Shown here: positions 41,600 through 52,319 of the stretch, piece by piece
How the letters are laid out: each line of letters opens with the position of its first letter
Numbering within the stretch: the first letter of the stretch is position 1
Assembly: GCF_032884065.1 (NCBI RefSeq)
Contig: NW_027063379.1
Coordinates: 62,001-126,000, forward strand
Length of the DNA stretch: 64,000 nucleotides
Source: Artemia franciscana
Lineage: Eukaryota > Arthropoda > Branchiopoda > Anostraca > Artemiidae
Direction: 5' to 3'
Translations under genes and position numbers: made by a program
The notes under the pieces: generated by a model
Told to the model about the DNA's origin: nothing
Databases searched by the model: none
What the model saw: the letters and a program-made list of their open reading frames with translations, nothing else

Positions 41600-42022
41600 T
41601 TCTTAACAATCCAGAAAAAAGAGAATATAGACGATTCTTCTTTATTTACTTAGAAATTAGAATTTAAAGTTGCTAATATTTACATCTATTTATTTTTATA
41701 TTTACATTGAAAAAAAATATTTTTGTATACAATTAAAAAGAAAATTCATTTTTCTAAAACATGTAGAAACAAGATTTTTCCAACATATTTACCCGAGTGA
41801 ATTATTTCCACTAATAGAAAAATGTTTATAATTCCTTTGCAAACTTTTTTTTCTGCTTTTCACTTTGTCTTTATGCTCAGCTTTACTCAGCCAAACCAGT
41901 CACCAACAACTTTTGACGGTCTCATCTGCTTCAAAGTTAAATTTTCAAAGCAAAGCTAAAGAAAAGGCACGTGTTGTTACTGCAAAATTTCGCGTATTTG
42001 AAAAAAACTCACATTCCCTCAC
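41600..42022. other. AT-rich intronic sequence
   Basis: This is the part of the NOL10 intron immediately downstream of the exon ending at 42,023. The frame running through the donor is not conserved beyond RANRVQ. Confidence 0.5.
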
Positions 42023-42322
42023 TTGAACTCGATTGGCTCGTTCCTCATCAATCTTTTCACCAATCTTTTTCTTCTTGAACCTTTCAATTGAGAATGGATC
42101 AACCAAAGATTTTGTCTTCTTATAAAGTGTAAGATCCATAAAATAACCGTGCATATAAGCACGCAGCATCTCATTTCCAATCAACTGTGAAAGTCCAGGT
42201 TCGTCTAGGTCTTTAGCTGTAACAAATTTGTAGTCATCATAAACTGAAGTGACATTGGTTTTTTCTAATTCTTTTGTAAGGTTGTCTAGGAAACTACACC
42301 AGCTGGGAGCAAGACCCAGTGA
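42023..42322 (-). CDS. NOL10: NOL10 exon (central conserved region)
   Basis: An exon of exactly 100 codons, phase 0 at both ends. It runs from the acceptor ATTTCAG (G at 42,323) to the donor GTGAGG (G at 42,022). It contains the family hallmarks APSWCSFLDNLTKELE, VYDDYKFVTAKDLD, the AYMHGYFMDLTLY motif and DPFSIERF, and ends RANRVQ. This region is among the most conserved of NOL10. No frameshift or stop is present. Confidence 0.92.
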
Positions 42323-42925
42323 CTGAAATGATATAAGTACAAACATTTGAAATCGAAAACATTCAATTTCAGAGAAGTCAAAGGCCGAGATCAATAGAGA
42401 TATCACTCTGCCCTTACTAATCATGTAGAGTAATTTGATTTTCTTTTCTTTTTTTTTATTATTTAATGTTTTTCATACAATATTCTTTTAAATGTGATTT
42501 AAGGTGATACACCTTATATTTTTTTTCCATTGAAACTTACTATTCTAAACATAGCCAACCGTTGATTAAGACTGTGGCCAAAACAAATAAGAGACCAAGT
42601 ATTTATTTTGAAAGGTATTTTTGAATATTTTCATTTTCAATCTCTTGAAAATACTAATATTTGTCTATTTACTTTTAGCAGTACTTGGCTCTTTAAAAAT
42701 TTACACAAAAATATTTTAAGGCAATTTTCACATTCTTTTTCAATTGAATAAATAGTAGAACAGGGATCCTTTAATATAGATGACACTTTTCGCCATCACT
42801 GTCCTTCAATTTCATTGAGAAATCTACACGGAAGCAAGCACTCATTTAGCTGATGACAATGTAATTAGAGAAAAATAATACTGGTCTAAAATGTGTGCCA
42901 AATTATTCTCATTAGATGTCTGTAC
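42323..42925 (-). other. NOL10 intron
   Basis: An AT-rich 603-bp intron with poly-T near 42,445-42,465 and no repeats I recognise. Confidence 0.75.
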
Positions 42926-43054
42926 ATCAAAGAACTTTTGATGATTTTCCAGCATTTTCATATCCTTCTTGGCCAGAAACATCATACAAGTATCAGGAAC
43001 AAGACAGAAGTCATTAAAATCTGCCTTTGCTTCAATTGAACAAAAAGGCTTGCC
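42926..43054 (-). CDS. NOL10: NOL10 exon
   Basis: A 43-codon exon, phase 0 at both ends. The acceptor is TTTTCAG (G at 43,055) and the likely donor is GTACAG (G at 42,925). It reads GKPFCSIEAK, then NDFCLVPDTCMMFLAKKDMK, joining directly to WDKDT of the preceding exon (a DTGKPF phrase is typical of the family). The last residues (ENHQKFFD) are less typical, since relatives have a short YYIP-like phrase, so the donor choice is the least certain part. Confidence 0.85.
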
Positions 43055-43289
43055 CTGAAAATAAAAACAAAATATGAGAACATAAATCATGATAAATATA
43101 AAATTTGACTCTACAAATATCCCAGATTTTTAAGGGGTTTGTACTAGTATAACGAAGCAAATCTTATTTTCAAGTGGTCATATATCCTAGCAAAATCAAA
43201 GCAGAGACAGTAAGGCTGAGGTCTGAAAGAAGACAACAAATCTGTTGTCAAGCAGAAACGACCAAGTGACGTCAAAATGTTAGTTTTGG

Positions 43290-43900
43290 CAGATACTACT
43301 ACTACTACTAACAGCTCACTGTAGCACCAAGCCACCTGAGGCAAACACAGCAACGCCCACTCCTTCTCTGTCTCAATTCATTCGAAACTTCCCGCTTTGC
43401 ACCCTCCCAAGAAGTTCCAGTTTCCCATAAATCTTTTTACACGACATCCTCCCACCTCATTCAGGGCCAATCCGAATTTTCGTTTGGCCCTGCACAATTG
43501 GCCGAAAAGGACAATCTACGGCAATCTGTAATCCTTCATCCGCAGAGCGTGTCCTAGCCAATTTTAGGCTTTCGAGCCAGACTCCCTGCCGGGGATGTTA
43601 TGTGAATAGTTTGAATATGTATAGCTAAAGAATAATAAAGAAAATGATCTCATTGTTTCTCTCATTATATCCCTATAAAGCTTGAACCACATTGTTTGTA
43701 CAGCTTACTATTTGAAATACGGCCACTCAGCCAGGCACCGAAAACATTCCAGAGGCAATTTCTCTAGAAAACGTCTAGCGACTCCTCCGTTTTTCGGAGC
43801 GCCCACGCTTCATAACTATACGTGACCAATGTCATCACTATAGATACGTCTGATCTAAAGCAAATCTTTCCCAAAAATTTTATCCAAAAAAGGTTCCCAT
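43290..43900 (-). mobile_element. RTE-like LINE, 3'-terminal fragment, intronic
   Basis: A (CTA)n tract at about 43,297-43,313 corresponds to the (TAG)n 3' tail. On the minus strand the C-terminal protein region follows in degenerate form, including a GSEAWALRKT-like piece near 43,800 and the GCCCTGAATGAGGTGGGAGG piece. A short foreign stretch at 43,585-43,690 may be a deletion or insertion scar. Confidence 0.8.
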
Positions 43901-44445
43901 TACAAATATTTGTTTGTATATTAAAAATTTTATTCATTTTCAGTCAAACAAACGAATTTTCTACCTCTAATTCGCAATGATAATGAACCGAAAATTCACC
44001 ATTATGAAGAAATACTTTTCATCGGCCGATGTGAAGTCCGGCCACCGAAGTGGAATTCAACTCCTATCAGAACCTAGCTTAACAGTATCTTTTACTTTTT
44101 AAATAAAATTTTGAGTAGGTCCAAGAATTTATTGACTATTATAAGTCAACAAGGTAGATTATTTTCAATTTTACAAATAAAAAATTCAATTTAATTTAAT
44201 TGTACAACAAGAATCATCTTTCGTGGGCTATTTCATTGATAGACACGTCTTGACATCTTCCTTTTTCTACTCTTCACTAACATTCGTTACTTTTATTTTT
44301 AAATAGTTTTCAACCCTACCCTGGCAACTACGACCAAAATGTCTGTTCTGAATTTAGGACTATATGGTTCATATCCTTTAATAATTTTATGAAATTTAAT
44401 ACAACGAAATTTGAAAAACTTCACGTTTAGTATATAAAGATACTA

Positions 44446-44830
44446 TAATGCCATTACTGGTATATAGGGCATCGAAACAGCCTTACAGTTGTTTTTTGTT
44501 ATGTTTTTTTACGGGGACAAGTTTCAAGTCTGTTGAGCCCTGCGGCAACTATATGCCCTATATGCCCGATGCCCTATATGCCATTATTGGCATATAAGGG
44601 ATTGAAACAGCCTTTCAGTTCTTTTTTGTTATTTTTTTACGAGGAAAAGTTGCAAGCTTGTTCCCCAGCCCTGCGGCAGCAGGACTGGGTAACTATATGC
44701 CATTACTATATGCCTGGTGCTTTATATGCCATTACTGGCTTATGGGGCATGGAAACGGCCTTTCAGGTGTTTTTTTATGGGGACAAGTTGCAAGCCTGTT
44801 GCCCAGCCCTACGGCAGCAGAAGTCAATCC
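44446..44830. repeat. Imperfect tandem repeat, three copies, 130-150 bp
   Basis: CCATTACTGG or a variant followed by a GGGCAT..GAAACAGCC phrase starts near 44,451, 44,581 and 44,729. Each copy also has GACAAGTT(G/T)CAAG and GCCCTGCGGCA words. The plus frame at 44,533-45,033 is a by-product. Confidence 0.8.
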
Positions 44831-45279
44831 CTGCTGCCCTGTATTGCCAAGCAGGCCCTACACACACACAGTGCTACCATAAAGTAAGACCTTCTATCAC
44901 TGGACGCATGATGCTGTTAAAATTATTTTGCAAAACCCGAGATGATTTAAATCTATTATGGGCAGAATTACTGTACTTCTTCTTATTTCCGAACTATTCT
45001 CAAGTTCGAACTCAAACTGTCACAGCAAATTAATTCTTTTTGTCTAGAAAGAAAAGATGCATTGAAGTCATTTAGCATAGTGGTAATTGGCGTCTTTAGC
45101 ATTCAAAAGTCATTAGAAAAGAGGAATAAAAAACACCTCAAAATGTGTTTATATCAATATTTTTGTTGCATTTTTACGAGTCGGACAAACATTTCAGAGG
45201 GTCAAATCCCTACCTCCGCCCTGGATATGGCCTAGCCCGTAATTCAGCCTTTAAAACAGTTAAATATAAAGGTACTTTT

Positions 45280-45580
45280 TTCCCACTGAAAGAAATGAAC
45301 AACATTAAAGCTTAAAATGAAAATAAATTATTCCGTAAATGAAGGGAGTTGTCCCGCCCTCAACACCTCGCTCTTTGCACTAAAGTTTTATTAGAACTTC
45401 AAAAAAAGCTTCTTATTTTAATTAAACGGCCCTTTTGTTTCAGGAGTCACTCTTAAGAATTGGGAAAAAAATAAAACCTAAGCTTAAAACACGACGTGTT
45501 GAGGAAGGGGCCCCCCTCATATACGGAATAATTTCTGTTCGTTTTAAGTTTTAATGGTGCTTATTACTTTCAGCAGAAAA
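45280..45580. mobile_element. Foldback/MITE-like element, second copy
   Basis: This is the same family as 10,726-11,022: CACCTCGCTCTTTGCACTAA in the left arm pairs imperfectly with the right arm, which ends ATTTCTGTTCGTTTTAAGTT. The arms are more diverged and the loop (about 90 bp) is longer than in the first copy. Confidence 0.75.
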
Positions 45581-45589
45581 AAATTTGTA

Positions 45590-46325
45590 TTAGTTTAATT
45601 TGTAACAGTTCTCAAATCATACAAAAAAAACTACTTCCTTCCGTATAAAAGTTTTTCCCCAAGGAGAAATGTCCCATAGAAAATACCCCAGCAAAAATCT
45701 CTCCTAAAAATTTTTAGGCAAGTTCCCAATAACAAATACTCCATGACAATGGTGAAATTGCGTAACTGTTAGCTTTTTCTCCGGGAACTATGGGAGCCAT
45801 GTCAAAACGAAGCGTGGGAGGGGGGCTAGATGCCATCAAATATTTTATGTTGATTAACAAGGGCTCTAGAAATTTTGATTACCAATCAGACGAGCCATCT
45901 CCCTCTCTTCTAGAACCGCTGGCTCGATAAGATCGTCCTTGAGGAAAACAAAACACAAAAAATAAAAAAACAAACAAACAAATAAACCGTATTCGCCATC
46001 TTTCTACTGGCAAAAAGTGCAAAACTCCACATTTCCGTATACAAGAACCTCTATTGAACCTCATTGAACCTCGAAACTTGAAACCTTTACTCTAGTGTTA
46101 TTTGGAGGTGTTTCCCTCCTTTTTTCGAAAATTGGGCAAATTTTCTCAGGCTAAAAACTTGGTAACTATAAACTTAATTAACTTTACATATTTGGAATCA
46201 GCATAAAAATTCAGTTCTTTTAATGGATCTATAGTTATCAAAACTCTGGTGGTCAGACTTTCGGTTAAAATTGAGCAGCATCACTCTTTCATTAAAGTTC
46301 GTTGCCATGAACTGTTTGAAAATTT
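45590..46325 (-). repeat. Dispersed noncoding repeat, family R1, minus strand
   Basis: Read on the minus strand this matches 9590-10,440: a CAGTTCATGGCAACGAACT-like head at 46,320-46,295, GGTGTTTCCCTCC inverted at about 46,105, and GAGCCATGTC/GGGGGCTAGATG stretches toward 45,790. It lies next to the foldback copy, the same adjacency as at 9.6-11 kb. Confidence 0.65.
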
Positions 46326-47449
46326 GAAATAGATGCATTGGCTACTTTAACTGGTTAGAAAGAACTGGTCAATCTTACATTTTGCGAATCTAGAATAAGT
46401 AAAATGCAGATTCTGGTTCACTTCGAAGGGATCTTGGAAACCACTCGTAAATAAAACGTACTAAATTTAGGCTAAACAACAAAGAATTACAGTAGTACTT
46501 TGGTTACTTTTAAAAAAGATAAGAATTTCTGAATTTACGATCTAAGGATTTCTTCCCCCCAAAAAAACAAAAGACCTCAAAAAAGGCTTCGATTTATTTT
46601 ACTTTCTGTTATCATATAGGTTAGATATGATAGTAGGACGGTTTCATTTTATCAGTAATATTCAATAGCTACCAAATCTTCACTGGTATCCCTAAAAATT
46701 ACATTTGTGACTAAAACAAAAAAGAAAGAATCTGCCTTTAGCACCTAATTTTTCTAGCATTTTTTCAATAAGTGATCTAATCCACTTATTTTCCCACCCA
46801 TCCCCTAGATCCGACACTAGAAACAGGGCCAAGAAGAGGCTAAATACAAATAAAAGGTTGTGCTTGCTTTTCTTAAATAGCTGGTAATGAGCATTACAAA
46901 TGACCGATTATGCCTGCTCTTTTTAAATTCTGACCATTACAGATGTTTGGTTATGCCTGCTTTTCTTAAATAACTAGTTATGACCATTATTTTAAATAAG
47001 AAAACAAATATCACATTAAAAAAAAATATTTCTATAATTTTTTCTACAATACATTTAGAAAAGCTCAAGCTAGTTTTTCTCTATTTAATTTCAAATAATA
47101 TTAATTTCATAGTCGTAACGAAATCCTAGCAAATTAAATTAATCAACTATAAATTGAATTCAAAAGCATTTTTTTTGATAGCCAATTAAAATCTTCAAGG
47201 TCAAATCAAAAGTATTCTTTTCAATATAAGGTATACCAGGAGAATTGAGTTTTTATGGGGCTTTACAGAACCTAGATCCTCCCCCCTCCCTGGCTATGCC
47301 TATGCAATTCAGCGTTGACCAAAGTTCAAAATCGCATTCAAGGAGATCGAAACCAGTAGATTTGATATTCTCATCCTTTTTCCCATGTGATCATCGAGTC
47401 CTGGGGCTAGTAGAGCCTTAATTATTGCGTAGCTCTACCCATAACCTAC

Positions 47450-47664
47450 CGTATCTTTATCCCAGTACCTCAATACCCTTGAATCCATAGATACGACCAA
47501 ATAATGACCTTGATAAGGATGAAAAGCCATTTTTTTAATCTCCTTCCCATATTGATGATGTTTGAGAGTGAAAGGCTTATCACTTCGGATATTGTACTGT
47601 AACATTTGCCCATTTGAAGTACCTACGCCCATGACCATTGAGTCTTTGAACTTAAGCGATGTGA
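47450..47664 (-). CDS. NOL10: NOL10 exon (WD-repeat region)
   Basis: A 215-nt exon supplying the last two bases of a split valine codon plus 71 codons. The acceptor CTGCAG ends at 47,665 and the donor GTAGGT begins at 47,449. It reads TSLKFKDSMVMGVGTSNGQM, a NIRSDKP phrase, KHHQYGKEIKKMAF, then SMDSRVLRYWDKDT. The GTSxGQ..yd.RSdKP, HQYG and DSR..k.WdK phrases are typical of NOL10 beta-propeller blades. No disruption. The in-frame ATG at 47,638 is internal and is not the start of the gene. Confidence 0.9.
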
Positions 47665-47687
47665 CTGCAGGTAGGCTGGTAATTCTT

Positions 47688-47990
47688 AAAAAAAAGGTAA
47701 AGGATACAGCATTAGACTTTACAGTCCGTACCGGTTGTGCTGATTGCCATTTCTTGGCCCTTCAGCCAAGAAGTGCAATGGGGAGATGGGGGCCAGCCAT
47801 CCTGTGCTTTCGCATACCCTTCCTGTTTACCTTCCCCAGATTTCTCCAGGTACCCATTTAGAGCTGGGTCGACTCTTGCTAAGCTTACAGAGTGTAAGTG
47901 CCTTAATACCTAGTCAATATTTCTCCAGAGGATTTGGACAATTAGAGTCCAGTTGGTTTCCAATCAACATGTGAGAGTATACCATGTTTT
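47688..47990 (+). mobile_element. SINE-like repeat
   Basis: The head (GGTAAAGGATACAGCATTAG and on to AAGTGCAATGGGGAGA) is closely similar to the insertion in the RTE-like LINE at 55,562-55,675. It is followed by a TTACCTTCCCCAGATTTCTC/CAGGTACCCATTTAGAGCTG stretch, which I associate with widespread invertebrate SINE cores, from memory. Length is about 300 bp; the right end is not defined. It lies 23 bp upstream of the NOL10 acceptor, antisense to the gene. Confidence 0.65.
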
Positions 47991-48191
47991 TTTCTCAAGG
48001 CAGGGGGAACCAATTGAGACTTTTAAGAGCTTTTTCGGGAGGGGGGATTAAAGAGAGTGCTACAATTTTATGTTTGAAGGACTTAATTGACTTAAGCCTC
48101 CTGCCAAAGGTTTGGCGTAAAGAATGACGAGACCAGGCACCTCCAGGTTGACCTATAGCTTGCCAGGTTCGCAGTAGAAGGTTGATGGAAG

Positions 48192-49080
48192 TTGCCCATA
48201 AATCTTGGTGTAACTGAAAGAACTACGTTCTACCAAGAACTACGATCTACTGACGAACTGCCACGATCTATGAATTACCAAAAGATCTACGATCTTCTGG
48301 CACCATATAATACTCTGCTGCGCTTTGCATTTGGTCTGATTTTGACCCGTAGTGACGTCTCAGACTACACCAACTTAGAAATTAATACCAAAGACTCTGT
48401 AAAGCTTTTGGGTGTTCTTCTGGATAATGATCTTAAGCTTAATTTTCCCATGTCTAAGGTTAATAAACCGACAAGCCTTTTTGTTAAAATCGTTTTGTCA
48501 ACTTAAAGAACTTAGAATACTGCCGAGTATTTTAAGAAGCTAAGTTTGACTCTCACTTGCATAGACTTGATTTTTCGGCATCCAAGATTCAGTTAAGATC
48601 GGCATCTAAAACTGAGGATATTCAAAAAATAACTCTAAAAATTATTATATTAGAAACATTATTATGAAAAGACAGTATTATATTAAAAACACTCTTCTTA
48701 CACTTCTTATGAAGATGGCCCAAACCAGTTTCATCTGAATTCCTTGGAAATAAATGGACTTAACCTTACAGTTTGGACTGTAAAGGCTACAGTCAGACTT
48801 TCAGGGTCCCATTGTCTTTCCCTACTAAGACAACTTAGCAGCTAGATACATACATGAACGCTTTGAAAAATTATTCATCCATACCTAAACACCAGCGTAC
48901 ATACTGCTTAAATGCAGATTACATCATGTTTCATAACCCCCACCCTATACCCTGTGATGGTTAAGGTGAACCTCACAAGTCTGCAAATTTTAAACAATGC
49001 TTCATGTTAAAGACATATATTCGCACTTGGTTACCACAAGACAATAAGTTTTTCAAGATAGTAGAGCGACTTCACTATTA
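48192..49080 (+). pseudogene. Degenerate LINE reverse-transcriptase C-terminus
   Basis: The frame at 48,192-48,506 contains KDSVKLLGVLLDNDLKLNF, the phrase that follows the catalytic region in CR1/jockey-like RTs (K.LGv.lD..L.f). Further downstream, in broken frames, there are KCRLHHVS and FKQCF..KTYIRTWLPQDNKF, which resemble the end of such proteins. No YADD/FADD motif is visible and stops are frequent. Confidence 0.5.
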
Positions 49081-49084
49081 ATTC

Positions 49085-50995
49085 TAGCTGCATTTCCAAC
49101 TATCCTTCCTAAGAAACGACCTGCAATTTTGCAAACGTTTTTCCGAAAATAAAATTATTCCAGCTATTTTCTTCATTGTAAATTTCAATATCTCCAGTTT
49201 AATATTTAACTCTTTGCTTACTCCTATCTTTCCCTCCCCTATATATTCGTCTACATAGCAGATGGCACCTGCTCTTATTCTGTTTGATTCTTTCAGTATG
49301 GGCATTCCAAGTTTGGGTGAATCAATAGGTATTTTTTTTATAAATGAAAAACTCTAATAGGGACAAATCCTTTTAATAGACAGTGACAAATTGGCAGCTA
49401 TTCTGCAAACTATAACGAATGCCAGTAGACTTTTTCTTCACGAGAGCTTCACTTTTGCAACAGAAAGATATCGTAGTTCCTTTGTAACAGTATGTTATTG
49501 CAGTTTTTCATTGCCTGATAGTTTAAAGCATTTTAATAAAACATTCTATAAGATTTATCTGTATATTGTAAAATTACATCCGCAGTATTTTATCAGAAAA
49601 AACAATTTATGCATTGCAATATTTTACGAGTAGTATTTTTATTACTTCACGTTCTCCAAATTGCTTACTGCGCTGGCCTTGAAAAAGTAGTTCTTTCTGC
49701 GTTTTTTTTCTTTTTTTTTTACTATTTTCGTAGCTCCTATGTATACTGAATATTCTTTTTTTAATACTAAAATGCTCTTGTTAGCTTAAAGTTATTATAG
49801 TGAATATATTTAGTTAGTATTTATTAGAATTTAGAATCGTATTTATATATTTAGCTATCTAGTGATAATCTATTCTACTAAAGATACTGAAATCATCCGG
49901 TTTCTTCCTTGTTCGTCATAGTACTCTCAAATTTTTTCAAGGGCTTTGAAAATTGTGCCTAGGTACTATTTTTGGTGCAAAAAGGAAAGTTTAAGTTATA
50001 AAATGAATTGAAATTTTGAATTCAATTTTTCTTACCAACAGCCTCGATAGAAGCCTGTTTAAGACAGGAGGACTCAAGTAACATACCCTTCTACTCAAAT
50101 ACAAAAACGTGCAAAATACATTTTTTGTAAACATTTAAAGACCAAAGATTAATGGAAGTAAAGACCGAAGTTTAAATTCAAAATGGACAAAAATTATTGC
50201 TTTGCCTGTAAGGGTACGCCAGATATCTAAAATACGAACTCAAATAAACTGACTCGTGATGTTTTCCAATATCTGTAGAGTTCTAAAAACTAGCAATTAC
50301 TGAAAACATAAAACTGACCCCCAAAATTCTTAGGAGTAAAAACTCTATGACTAGTCTGGAAAAAACAAAGGCTTATTCATAAGTCTCTACATAAATTTTC
50401 ATCAGTCATGACATTGACTACTTTCAGCATAAAATATTAATTATCTAAAAAAATCAAATAAACTCAGTTTTCAATAAAGCACTATTTTTTGGGGATTCTA
50501 AATACATTGGAGAATATCAAGAGCCGGGATATTTGAGCTAAATTTGTAAATAAATCTTGCGTAATCAGCAAAAAAAAATTAGGTTCTTTTTAAGCTTCAA
50601 CCTTGTTACCTACATTCAGTATGGAAAACCTAGTCTTTTAAATTAATTTTTGTTTACTTCTAGATATGCGCGATAAGGTTTACAAAAAGATCTTTACTTA
50701 ACCAGGACGATGAAACTACAGAAATCAACAAAGTTCTTTTAAGAATCAAATATGAGGTTTGATTCTGTAACCCAATAAAGTTTCGAAAAAGATATGTCAG
50801 ACTTAATCACGTAAGTAAATATTTGAAAGTTAAGTCATTACTGCTACATTTAATACATAATAAAATTCAATTTTTTTCACAAAAATGGAAATAAATAAAC
50901 TACATTTTATTAATTAAATAATTTTTTTCTAAAGCGTGTATTTTTATTTTTCAATTTTTAAGGGTAGGCTATAGGAAATATATGTTTCAATTCTG
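49085..50995. other. Noncoding interval
   Basis: Small frames at 49,084-49,305 (-) and 49,391-49,633 (+) have no recognisable motif. N-terminal NOL10 exons were looked for here and not found. Confidence 0.4.
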
Positions 50996-50999
50996 GTTT

Positions 51000-51300
51000 C
51001 AAGGGCTATAACGCGAGAAAAGATGAAATGGCTAGGACACGTTCTGCTGATAGAGGATGACTGATTGCCAAAGATTGTCCCTGTGGCAAACCGACTAGGG
51101 CCAAACAAGACGCAGGTCGTCCTCGCAGGGGATGGATGGATATCGTACGGAGAAATTAAGGGAAATGAAAACTTCCTATGAGGGTGTACAGAGGGATGGT
51201 TTGAATAGATCGATATGGTGGAGGAGCGTACGTAGCTGTGTCTGCCTCTCACGGCTTGATGCTGCAGCGAGTTGTTAGTAGCACTAGCTCGTACAAAATT
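51000..51300 (+). mobile_element. RTE-like LINE, 3'-terminal fragment
   Basis: The plus strand reads ITREKMKWLGHVLLIED near the start, a QDAGRPRRGWMDI-like phrase, and the CTTGATGCTGCAGCGAGTTGTTAGTAG end. A short TAG-type tail is present. Frames are broken. It is 5'-truncated like the other copies. Confidence 0.85.
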
Positions 51301-51764
51301 TGCAAACTGTGACAGCATATCGATCGAATATTATAAGTAAAAACACATTTTCAACAACCGTGTGTTGCTTGGAAATGTACTGTAACCGAATTTGGAACTC
51401 AGCCGCACTGACCTCTAAGATTAATTCTAACATCGAAGATGGCAATCAACAAGGTTAAGTGATTAAACTGAAAGTAGGAAATTCGACCAGATTATAGGTT
51501 GGCGTTCCTCAGCAAGGAACTTTCTTATTTAAGTAAACAATACGTCAATGAAAGTAATCTTCATTAGCATTCTGAGGGTTTCAACCAAGATCTCGATTTT
51601 CTTTCTGCAGAATTCTTTCACATCAAATATATTTACAAAAAGGAAAAAAATAACAAAAGAAAAAAATATTGAAACACTCAAGGTAACAAGGGGAACCGCC
51701 AAGGTTTCAACTTTGCAAAATCATCAACAAACTGGTTGTGGTCCAATTTTTTACTAAATCCTTC

Positions 51765-52315
51765 TCTGCAAACATCAAAAGGAGTTGACTGAGACAATCG
51801 TTTCCTGTTTTATACCGCAGGTGGTTTTAACTATTTCTAAGTGAGAAAACAAACGCTCATTGCTCGCTGTTGTCACAGGAAGTGTGGCAGCCATACAAGG
51901 TACTTTAATTACTTCTGAGTAAGCCACTGGTAATGCCTAAAGATGATTGACAATGTCTAGGAAGTTTTCCAGTTTTTTCTCCTCATCGAGCAAGAAACGC
52001 TTGCCAATACCAGCTTGAAATTCGAAAAGAACGTAGTCGATATCCAGCCTGCCATAAAGAGCAGAGAAACGCTTGAGCAACTATGTGTCCATAAATTTTG
52101 TCGAGCTTGGATCCACGGCTTCGAGTGTGCTCGGCACTGGCAAGTTATCTGTGAACCTGCTGTCAAATTCGTAGACGATCGAAAGTCTCGGAGTGCTCTC
52201 GCTTTATTTCATTTGCCAAAAGTAATAGTACGATTTCCAAATTGTATAAAGTTCTTTCCTAGCGTCAAAGTTGTCACAAATTGTTTCAGATGCTTGATGA
52301 TTTTTTGAGTTCTAA
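51765..52315 (-). pseudogene. hAT-type transposase C-terminal remnant
   Basis: On the minus strand around 51,900-51,790 the reading is MAATLPVTTASNERLFSHLE followed by IVKTT, the classical hAT dimerisation motif (LPvsta..ER.FS.lk.iKt). Upstream sequence to 52,315 is degenerate and resembles the ZMYM1-like branch only in general layout. No ends or target duplication were identified. Confidence 0.7.
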
Positions 52316-52319
52316 TGCT

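Larger units (their letters stand above)
43055..47449 (-). other. NOL10 intron, 4.4 kb, repeat-filled
   Basis: This is the interval between two phase-matched exons. It holds an RTE-like LINE fragment, a three-copy tandem repeat, a foldback element and a minus-strand R1 repeat. The remaining parts (43,905-44,440, 44,835-45,275, 46,330-47,449) show nothing recognisable. Confidence 0.8.
29343..47664 (-). other. NOL10: NOL10 gene, five recognised exons, partial
   Basis: NOL10 (yeast Enp2 homologue) is a nucleolar WD-repeat protein needed for small-subunit ribosome biogenesis. Five minus-strand exons were found: 47,664-47,450, 43,054-42,926, 42,322-42,023, 31,664-31,583 and 29,548-29,343. Each has AG acceptor and GT donor dinucleotides. 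Three junctions join in phase with no residue lost: 47,450/43,054, 42,926/42,322 and 31,583/29,548. The exon encoding the segment after RANRVQ and before LLNPVV, about 60 residues in relatives, was not found and should lie between 31,665 and 42,022. The N-terminal exons lie above 47,664, probably outside the window. Introns reach 4.4 kb and up to about 10 kb and carry most of the mobile elements of this interval. Confidence 0.85.

Noticed and set aside
42842..43090. NOL10 protein continuing through the whole 82-codon frame
   Set aside because: Residues before GKPF precede a clear TTTTCAG acceptor, and those after about 42,926 lose family similarity; only 42,926-43,054 is taken as exon.
44533..45033. 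166-codon cysteine-containing frame
   Set aside because: It runs through a three-copy imperfect tandem repeat and has no domain; a by-product of repeat composition.
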